From: a bacterium UBP17_UBA6191
Lineage (GTDB): Bacteria; Muiribacteriota; UBA6191
Length of the DNA: 7,792 nt
Direction: 5' to 3'
NCBI GenBank assembly: GCA_002422125.1
Contig: DITF01000268.1
Coordinates: 772 to 8,563 of the forward strand
This document shows, in pieces, positions 1 through 6,064 of the stretch. How positions within the stretch are numbered: the first letter of the stretch is position 1; each line of letters starts with the position of its first letter. The notes below the pieces were generated by a model that saw only the letters and a list, made by a program, of their open reading frames with translations, did not search any database and was not told the origin of the DNA. The position numbers and the translations under genes are program-made.

Positions 1-2400
1 CCGGCAGGCCATATTCTCGTCCGTTTTATCATGCAACAGATGTTTACCGTATTCCAAGAGAAGCAAAGCGGAATCCGGCCAGTGGTTTAATTCCTTTTCC
101 AAAAAAATACGCCTTTTTGAATATGCCAGTTTTAGTTCCTGTTCATTCAGTTTTGAGCCATAGTCCATAACTTTTAACATCATAATCTGAAACTCGGGAC
201 TACCTTCTTTTAACCGCTGTGATTTTTTCATGCTTTGCAAAATCTTCTGGTATGTTTCTTCCAAAGGTCCATCCGCAGTGGATATTAACAGTGCCATGGC
301 ATAATCAAAATAAGAGCTCCAATCCTGTAGCCTCTGGCATCTTTCCTGAAATCTGGCAATCAGAGTTTTACTCTGCCGTGCCCGATTGGCCATATCAAAT
401 TCTAAATAACTGAGCTCAACAAGCTGGTACCTAAGGTTCAAATCTTCCGGAAAATCTTCCAGATACTTGCTGACAACACGAACGGCATCACGATAGCGGG
501 CTTGAGCTTTCAGCTCAAGAATCAACAGATTCCTCGACACCGAGTCTGGACAACGGCGATTCCAGTCTTCCAAAACAGGCAGAAGACGATCGTAGTTTCT
601 ATCCATAAGGAATGCCTGATACAAGCCCTTGAATGCCAGTGGGTACCATTTTTCAAATCCAGGTTCTTCCAATATTCTTAAAAACGCCTGAGAGGCTGAA
701 TTTGCCCATAATGTCGAATCCAAAATGTGTGAGCCTAGCCACAAAAAGCTGTAACCGTTCAAAAGAATAGCCAAACCCTTGCCTGAACCAGATCTTTCCA
801 GATAGTAAGCCATTCTGTCATGAAAGTACTTGGTTGGAAACACTCGCTCCGCCAATAAATGTCTCTCAACTTTGATTAGTTGCAGGCGGATCTGAACATC
901 TTCATCCTTCTCCTGAATCAAGCCAGGAGCAATCTCGTGGGCCCGTTCAAAATCGTTATGCAGATAAGCCAGATAAAAGGCTTTTTCCATTAGCCTTGCC
1001 TTATCCCCTGGTTTAGAAAATTCTTTGGCACGAGCAAAACAATCCATAGCCTCAGGATAAGCCACCTCAAAGGAATACAGGTTTCCCAGTTGTTCCAGCC
1101 AATCTGGATTATCAGGAATTCTTTCCACTATCTCGCGGTAGCATTGCAGTGCCTTTTTGTAGGAATTGGCTTCCAAGGCTTCTTCAGCCCTGCGCAATAG
1201 TCCGATGGTTTCCTTGTAGCGACGATCTTGCTCAATAAGCTTCTCCACATGAATTTCAAAATTCTCATTGGCAAAGCGCTTGCGCATGGAATCAAACCAC
1301 TCCATAGCTCTGGCATACTTATTAAGTTTGACCAACAACTCACCCTTAAGCAGATAATAGCGAGAATGTGTATCGTTGATTCCTAGGGCCTTTTCGATGA
1401 AGTCCATGGCCTCAGCCGGTGAATCCGACTTATACAATAAGGCAAGCTGATAACATATCTCTGGTTCGCGAGGAAAACGATCCAGCATTTCAATCAAAAA
1501 TTGTTCCAGCTTCTCAGGCGAATCATCCTGGTAATGTTCAATCAAGGCCTCAACATTTGGCATGGTCTTCTGAAGCTCCAGAACCTTCAACAATGCGCTT
1601 TCAACTTCTTCCCTCTGGTTCAATTTAGCAGACATTTTAGCCCGAATTCTAAAGACTTCGGGATCCCTTGGGTATAGAACCTCATAGCGAACAAGGGTTT
1701 GATGGGCCTGATCATATTGGCCCATTCCAACATAACATTTCACCATTAATGCCAACTTTTCTGCTGAAACTGAATCCCCATCTTCCAAGGGTAACATCAG
1801 TTTCACAGCCTGTGGATACAGCCCTTCCTCAACATACACCTCTGCTAGCTGCAGCCTTAAATCCAGGCGCGCCGGCTCCATACGATAAGCTAGTTTTAAA
1901 TGCTCAATTGCCTTGGCACTATCTTTCATACCTTTCCAAGCTCTGGCAATTTTTACTAAAACCTCTGTATTGTCCTTATCCAACAATTTTAATCTTTCCA
2001 GAATTACTAAAGCCTCGCGGTCACGGCTCTGCCTCAATAGCAATTCAGAATACTCATACAATGTTTCCTGATGAATGGCATTCACTTCCAGAGTCCGCTC
2101 ATAAAACCAGATGGCCGAATCGACCCGATGAAGAGAAGAACACAGGCCGGCCAGACGATAATTCAGATTTGGATCTCGTCCATAGTACTGCCATAACAGC
2201 AAAAGCTCATTTAGAGCCGCTTCTTTCAGTCCCAGACTGTCCAGCACATCGGAATAACACAAAGCGCATTCCAGATTCTCGGGGGCATGCACTCTTGCCA
2301 GCATCAATTGTGTTGCTGCCTCATCCAGACGACCGCTGGCCCGTAGTGTCTGTGCCCTTTCCAAATAATGACTGTGCTGATTTAAACTGGCTTCCTGCAT
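1..2400 (-). CDS. Giant tetratricopeptide-repeat protein, C-terminus beyond the left edge (partial, 800 residues seen)
   Basis: I read this frame codon by codon from the ATG at 2400-2398 to position 1 and found no stop, so 800 residues are visible and the gene continues out of the window. The product is almost entirely paired amphipathic helices with TPR spacing and the usual small/aromatic pattern. The clearest units are about residues 79-112, 113-145, 146-179, 180-205, 214-247, 313-344, 345-378, 399-432 and 433-464. Examples of the signature are AIEHLKLAYRMEP near 164-176 and KALQCYREIVERIPDNP near 416-432. Residues 540-800 remain helical but are more degenerate. There is no signal peptide or membrane segment at the N-terminus, so a cytoplasmic scaffold is likely. 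TPR arrays bind other proteins; no enzymatic domain is seen. The start lies one base after the cyclase stop codon and has a GGAAG ribosome binding site, which implies operon expression and coupling with the cyclase. The partner is unknown. Confidence 0.93.
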   Translation of the reverse strand, partial: MQEASLNQHSHYLERAQTLRASGRLDEAATQLMLARVHAPENLECALCYSDVLDSLGLKEAALNELLLLWQYYGRDPNLNYRLAGLCSSLHRVDSAIWFYERTLEVNAIHQETLYEYSELLLRQSRDREALVILERLKLLDKDNTEVLVKIARAWKGMKDSAKAIEHLKLAYRMEPARLDLRLQLAEVYVEEGLYPQAVKLMLPLEDGDSVSAEKLALMVKCYVGMGQYDQAHQTLVRYEVLYPRDPEVFRIRAKMSAKLNQREEVESALLKVLELQKTMPNVEALIEHYQDDSPEKLEQFLIEMLDRFPREPEICYQLALLYKSDSPAEAMDFIEKALGINDTHSRYYLLKGELLVKLNKYARAMEWFDSMRKRFANENFEIHVEKLIEQDRRYKETIGLLRRAEEALEANSYKKALQCYREIVERIPDNPDWLEQLGNLYSFEVAYPEAMDCFARAKEFSKPGDKARLMEKAFYLAYLHNDFERAHEIAPGLIQEKDEDVQIRLQLIKVERHLLAERVFPTKYFHDRMAYYLERSGSGKGLAILLNGYSFLWLGSHILDSTLWANSASQAFLRILEEPGFEKWYPLAFKGLYQAFLMDRNYDRLLPVLEDWNRRCPDSVSRNLLILELKAQARYRDAVRVVSKYLEDFPEDLNLRYQLVELSYLEFDMANRARQSKTLIARFQERCQRLQDWSSYFDYAMALLISTADGPLEETYQKILQSMKKSQRLKEGSPEFQIMMLKVMDYGSKLNEQELKLAYSKRRIFLEKELNHWPDSALLLLEYGKHLLHDKTDENMACR

Positions 2401-2401
2401 A

Positions 2402-5287
2402 TTACTTCCGGCCAAAACTACTAAGATACTCTTCCCGCACCCCATCCTTGATTCCCAGAACTCTGTAGGTTTCCAAATGTCCGGCAATCCCCTTCACCTC
2501 AATGTCGTCGCGCTCGGTCAGAAGAAAACTTTTGATGGGCAAACAGGTTGTGGAGTTTACCCGAATCCCATTTAAAGGCGCATTGGACTCCATACGAGCC
2601 GCAACATTTACAGGGTCACCAAACACATCATTGTCCATGCAAAATACCTTTCCGGTATTTAGGCCTATTCGGGTATTGATCTTTCTGTCCTCGGTTTCCT
2701 CAAGATTTCTGGCCTTTAAGATTGCCTGAACCTCTGTGGAAAACAAAACCGCTTCCAAAGGTGTGTCAAAGGTATACATGTAGCAATCGCCAATCTTTTT
2801 GATGAGAGTGCCTTTGTATTTTTCACCACAGGGCATAATAATTTTGCCAAATTCATCCAGCATGGCCATCAAGACTTTAATGTCTGTGGTGGCGGATTTT
2901 TTAGTATACCCGGCAATATCAATAAAAAATATGGTCTTTTCAGCCATCTGCTTCTCGGCTTCAAACTGGGTTCGATTGCTATTACCTCTGGCCAAGCGAT
3001 AATCATCAAAAACCTTGGCTAATCTTTCCTTCTCATTTTCATCCATAGATGCATTTGCGAATAACTCGGTAGCCGCCAGTTTTTTATTTTCATGCAAAAG
3101 CAACAGATAGTTCATCAACTGCACTTGATCCACTTGGGCACGAATATCTTTAAAATAGAGAACCACTTGCTGATTCAGTTTTACATCATTTTTATCCACA
3201 TATTCCAAAACTTTTGGCCAAACCTCTGTCATCTGGATTCTGGTTGCATAATCAGTGGCCTTCAACAAAACCTGAGGATTTTCACTTTGAAATGCCTTCT
3301 TCAAAATTTTGAAGCCCTCATTGTCATTAAGCAAATACAGAATGTAGCCCAAGTCCGTAAAATAAAAATCATTCTCCAGCTTCAAGCAGCCGAAAATTGT
3401 ATCCTTTAACTGCTCCCTATACTCATCCATTGCATGATCACAGATGCATAAGGTGTACTTAAACAGTACATCCACCTCAATCTGGCTCAGCACATAGTTA
3501 TTCTTACGAATCTGGTCCGAAAACAGATCCAAGCTACCGGGGTTTCCGCTCTCAGCCAGTAGAAACATGACCCACTCTTCAATTTCATTACTGATCGAAC
3601 CAAAATCTCGTTTGTATATCTGAAGTAAAATTCTCTGCCAGTCAACATCCGTGATTCGACCACATTTTTTTAAGAGCTCTACTGTAAATTGCAGATTTGC
3701 CTCAGGGATAAATCCTTTTGTAATAAATCCCTTTTTAAACTCCTCCAGCCAGGATAACTCCAATTTTTCTACCTTGGAAAGAACCTGAGAAAACTCCCTC
3801 CTAGGAACATTCATCAACTCTTTGATGGCAAACAAAAAACTGTCTTTGCTCGGCTCTGAAATAACCGTCATCAAAAGCTCAGTACGGGCGATCTTATACT
3901 CCTCAAAAACTGGCCCTAACCTGTGTAGGCTCTGTAATTGACGACTAATTCCTGGATTCATTAAGGCACGACCAATGGAAAAATAGAATCGCAACTGCTT
4001 GAACAAATTATTGACCGTACGACTCAAATCCACCTTTCCACATTCATGGGCTAAAGAAGTTCTCACCCTAGCGTCATCTAGCATCAGCAATTTAAGAAAT
4101 CCTCTCAGGGTTTCCTTTTGCCTCTGGTTTAAATTGGGTTGTGCCCTGGTTACGACTGTCAGAATCACCTTTTTAAGTGTTTCGTCAGGGGGATTGGACT
4201 TAAAATACGCCGTCACGGTCTTCACAAAGGAGAGATTGCCAAAGGATTCTAAAAATTCAATTAAATCTGCTTTTGGTTCTCGGCCATGTTTCATCTCCAT
4301 GGCTTTTTTACGCTCCGTAAGTTCCAGAATAATGCCAGCAAATACCTTTTCCAGAATTGAACCTATGGCTTTAAACTGCAAATTATCTTTAATACGGGGA
4401 TGAACCATCCAAAAATAATTCTCTTTGAGTTTTTGCAACTCATCACTGCCCGATTTGGATAAAATAAGGTTTTTGACACAATTGACGATAAAGGGAGCAT
4501 CCCGATTTGGTAGCTCCTGTAGTGTCCCAATCACAAACGACACTACCTCTTCGTCATCAGCCTTACAAAATCCCTCCAACCTAGCTTTAAGTTGCACAAA
4601 AAGCTGCTGAATACTGTGATGATCCTCGTAAGTACAAAACAATGCCCGCACCAGCTCTTTGCCGAGTGGAGTGAAAAATCGAGTCGGGATATCTACAATT
4701 TGTTTCAAGCTGCGATATAATTGAGCAAAAGACTCGTGATCTTCCTGATGGGAAATACCTCTTAAGGCCTGAATCACCAGATCCGTTTCGGGCTCAATCT
4801 GAATATTGGAACTCACAAAACTACTCAAGGTCTTATAATCTTCAGCAATCCCAAGTCCTTCCATAGCCCCGAGCCTCTGAGCCGCCGATGGATTCTGATA
4901 TAAAATTTTCTGTCTTAAAAACTCAAGCGTATCGCTACTAGAAGTGCCTAGTGCGCCCATGGTTTTTAAAACATCTCCGCGTTCTTCCTCGGTCTGAGCC
5001 GCGTTATAGAGTCGCATCAATAGACTGGGGTTGACACATTGAGGCACAGCGCGAAAATACTGAAGCAGCCGGCGTTTGACCTGAGGGCTTGAGGCTGGGT
5101 AAATGCGATACACCTTTTCTTCGGCAATTGGAATCTGAAGTTTTTCCAAAGCTCCAATGGCCGAGGTCACCACATTTACATCGGAATTTACCAAATCACG
5201 ATTTAAAAGGGTGGCCGCTTTCACATCGCAAGACTCAATTATGCGATGCAAAGTGGAAAGTTTACGAATTTTATGAAGTTCCGACAT
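2402..5287 (-). CDS. HEAT-like solenoid protein with C-terminal class III adenylate cyclase domain
   Basis: Predicted to convert ATP to cAMP in the cytoplasm. The cyclase domain spans about residues 783-950. It shows metal-binding Asp790 (in FIDIAGYT) and Asp834 (in KKIGD), spaced 44 apart as in characterised enzymes. The adenine-selecting pair is Lys830 and Asp887 (in DVFGDPVN), the transition-state pair is Asn894 and Arg898 (NVAAR), and Lys932 (VKG) fits the triphosphate-binding lysine. With all of these present in one chain, a catalytically competent homodimer is expected, and Lys/Asp favour ATP over GTP. Residues 1 to about 780 are repeated helix pairs, HEAT-like at least in the first 200 residues (for example SPQVKRRLLQYF, NPSAAQRLGAMEGLG). 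No transmembrane helix, HAMP, PAS, GAF or receiver domain is visible, so regulation probably comes through the solenoid. The ATG at 5287 has no clear Shine-Dalgarno sequence. The gene is followed after one base by the TPR gene. The cyclase call is very sure; the HEAT family assignment is moderately sure. Confidence 0.95.
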   Translation of the reverse strand: MSELHKIRKLSTLHRIIESCDVKAATLLNRDLVNSDVNVVTSAIGALEKLQIPIAEEKVYRIYPASSPQVKRRLLQYFRAVPQCVNPSLLMRLYNAAQTEEERGDVLKTMGALGTSSSDTLEFLRQKILYQNPSAAQRLGAMEGLGIAEDYKTLSSFVSSNIQIEPETDLVIQALRGISHQEDHESFAQLYRSLKQIVDIPTRFFTPLGKELVRALFCTYEDHHSIQQLFVQLKARLEGFCKADDEEVVSFVIGTLQELPNRDAPFIVNCVKNLILSKSGSDELQKLKENYFWMVHPRIKDNLQFKAIGSILEKVFAGIILELTERKKAMEMKHGREPKADLIEFLESFGNLSFVKTVTAYFKSNPPDETLKKVILTVVTRAQPNLNQRQKETLRGFLKLLMLDDARVRTSLAHECGKVDLSRTVNNLFKQLRFYFSIGRALMNPGISRQLQSLHRLGPVFEEYKIARTELLMTVISEPSKDSFLFAIKELMNVPRREFSQVLSKVEKLELSWLEEFKKGFITKGFIPEANLQFTVELLKKCGRITDVDWQRILLQIYKRDFGSISNEIEEWVMFLLAESGNPGSLDLFSDQIRKNNYVLSQIEVDVLFKYTLCICDHAMDEYREQLKDTIFGCLKLENDFYFTDLGYILYLLNDNEGFKILKKAFQSENPQVLLKATDYATRIQMTEVWPKVLEYVDKNDVKLNQQVVLYFKDIRAQVDQVQLMNYLLLLHENKKLAATELFANASMDENEKERLAKVFDDYRLARGNSNRTQFEAEKQMAEKTIFFIDIAGYTKKSATTDIKVLMAMLDEFGKIIMPCGEKYKGTLIKKIGDCYMYTFDTPLEAVLFSTEVQAILKARNLEETEDRKINTRIGLNTGKVFCMDNDVFGDPVNVAARMESNAPLNGIRVNSTTCLPIKSFLLTERDDIEVKGIAGHLETYRVLGIKDGVREEYLSSFGRK
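2405..2409 (-). promoter_or_regulatory. Ribosome binding site of the TPR gene, inside the cyclase 3' end
   Basis: On the minus strand the sequence reads GGAAG, then TAAT, then ATG. The Shine-Dalgarno-like GGAAG lies in the last codons of the cyclase gene, four bases before the TPR start. The cyclase TAA stop falls between the site and the ATG, an arrangement that favours re-initiation by terminating ribosomes. The CCGGAAG context is the same as that before the gene at 5366. This site decides the TPR start. Confidence 0.7.
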
Positions 5288-5302
5288 TGTAATTGATATG
5301 AT

Positions 5303-5308
5303 ATTGTA
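5303..5308 (-). promoter_or_regulatory. Candidate -10 element for the cyclase operon
   Basis: On the minus strand this reads TACAAT, one base from the sigma-70 consensus TATAAT. It would place a start of transcription only about 5-10 bases before the cyclase ATG at 5287, giving a very short leader. That agrees with the lack of a Shine-Dalgarno sequence before that ATG. No good -35 hexamer lies 16-18 bases upstream, so the call is weak. Confidence 0.25.
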
Positions 5309-5309
5309 A

Positions 5310-5338
5310 GAATCTAGTTAATCACAGGAATCCAGTTA
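5310..5338. repeat. Two 11-bp direct repeats, GAATCYAGTTA, in the divergent control region
   Basis: GAATCTAGTTA at 5310-5320 recurs as GAATCCAGTTA at 5328-5338, with one mismatch and an 18-bp period. Tandem sites of this kind between divergent genes are often binding sites for a transcription factor. The 18-bp period is not a whole number of helical turns, so two bound proteins would not lie on the same face. Confidence 0.55.
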
Positions 5339-5343
5339 GATTC
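5310..5343. repeat. 7-bp inverted repeat overlapping the direct repeats
   Basis: GAATCTA at 5310-5316 is the exact reverse complement of TAGATTC at 5337-5343, with 20 bases between them. The outer arms are perfect. They could form an operator palindrome or a weak long-loop hairpin. There is no T-tract, so it is not a terminator. Confidence 0.45.
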
Positions 5344-5356
5344 CATTCTTTTTGCC

Positions 5357-5361
5357 GGAAG
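5357..5361 (+). promoter_or_regulatory. Ribosome binding site of the membrane-hairpin gene
   Basis: GGAAG sits four bases before the ATG at 5366, the same core and spacing as the site before the TPR gene. It supports 5366 as the true start. Confidence 0.65.
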
Positions 5362-5365
5362 TTGT

Positions 5366-6064
5366 ATGGAAGAGTTCATTGGTGTCACTATTTTATGTGT
5401 TTTATTGGGTGCTTCAGGATTTTTATGGTTCTGGCCTGTTCCCACTTTGATGATTTTAGGTACAGGAGCTATTGGCAGTCTGTATTGGTGGAAAAACTTT
5501 AAAAAAAGCAATGCCAGCTTGGAATTTAAAGCAAAACTTCAGGAAAAAATTGCCTCAGAACCAAGGCTATCACTAGTCTGGAAACCTAATCTTGGCGAAC
5601 AATTTGCGACGGGCATCCATAACCTGATACAGGATTTGCAATCAAGAGACATTCCTCTGGATGCCTTGGCAAACCTGATACAGATTAAGGACAAGGAACT
5701 CCCAAATCTATTGTCAGTATTATCTGAAAGGGAAAGAAGGCTACAGGAGTTTTTATATCATAACGAGATTGTACACCTCGCCACCATCAAAGAACTGTCT
5801 CGGCAGAAACAGGATGGGGGAGATCACAAGGCTCTTGACACTCAGATTCAAACCCTGGAACTCAAGGTTATGGATATTGAAAATCAGAGGCGAGAATACG
5901 AAATTCTCTTTAGCTGTATCTCTGATCTCATAAGTCACATGCAGCAAATCAGAAATAACAAAAAACTGCCCCCTGTGCCAGACAACTGTCCGGATGAATT
6001 ACTAGCGATCTATAAACTTCTGGAAGAAACCGCTGATCTTTTACAAAGTCTTAACAATCTGTAA
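5366..6064 (+). CDS. Small membrane protein: two-helix hairpin plus cytoplasmic coiled coil, function unknown
   Basis: I do not recognise a named family. The 232-residue product begins with two hydrophobic segments, about residues 4-23 and 25-42, joined by a tight turn at W23-P24-V25-P26. A basic stretch (K43, K46, K47) follows, so both ends are expected in the cytoplasm. The remaining 185 residues are charged and helical. Residues 85-145 form amphipathic helices with an ERERRLQEFL stretch, and residues 155-190 have a heptad-like pattern suggesting a coiled coil. The C-terminus has a proline-rich break (LPPVPDNCP, about 200-208) and a last helix. The start has a good GGAAG site. It is transcribed away from the cyclase operon across a shared 78-bp region. 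Its final 55 bases overlap the end of the convergent gene. It may be a membrane-anchored adaptor or oligomerising protein; no catalytic motif is visible. Confidence 0.85.
   Translation: MEEFIGVTILCVLLGASGFLWFWPVPTLMILGTGAIGSLYWWKNFKKSNASLEFKAKLQEKIASEPRLSLVWKPNLGEQFATGIHNLIQDLQSRDIPLDALANLIQIKDKELPNLLSVLSERERRLQEFLYHNEIVHLATIKELSRQKQDGGDHKALDTQIQTLELKVMDIENQRREYEILFSCISDLISHMQQIRNNKKLPPVPDNCPDELLAIYKLLEETADLLQSLNNL
6010..6064. other. 55-bp convergent gene overlap
   Basis: The plus-strand stop TAA is at 6062-6064 and the minus-strand stop TAG is at 6012-6010, so the two genes share 55 bases at their 3' ends. The shared bases encode the last helix of the hairpin protein (about LLEETADLLQSLNNL) and, antisense, the basic tail of the CFI-box protein. 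No intrinsic terminator (GC-rich stem plus T-run) is visible here, so the two transcripts are likely to overlap. Confidence 0.85.

Larger units (their letters stand above)
5288..5365. promoter_or_regulatory. Divergent intergenic control region between the cyclase operon and the membrane-hairpin gene
   Basis: These 78 bp are the only intergenic DNA longer than one base, so they must hold the promoters for both directions unless transcription starts inside genes. The region is AT-rich. It contains an imperfect direct repeat and an inverted repeat (listed separately). I could not find a convincing -35/-10 pair with standard spacing on the plus strand. The role is inferred from position. Confidence 0.6.

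Noticed and set aside
1128..1343. A short minus-strand frame within the TPR gene
   Set aside because: It is in a different frame from the continuous TPR reading frame, which has clear repeat structure through this stretch.
1668..2468. A 266-codon plus-strand open frame antisense to the TPR start and the cyclase end
   Set aside because: It lies opposite two strongly supported minus-strand genes, is rich in Pro and His in a way typical of antisense translation, and shows no domain.
3999..4403. A 134-codon plus-strand frame opposite the cyclase solenoid
   Set aside because: It is a shadow of the cyclase gene, with no ribosome binding site or recognisable domain noted.
5318..5327. TGTGA on the minus strand (TCACA on plus) in the divergent region, suggesting a CRP/cAMP-receptor site near a cyclase gene
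   Set aside because: Only one half-site is present. The second half expected six bases away (TCACA) is missing, so it does not support a CRP box.
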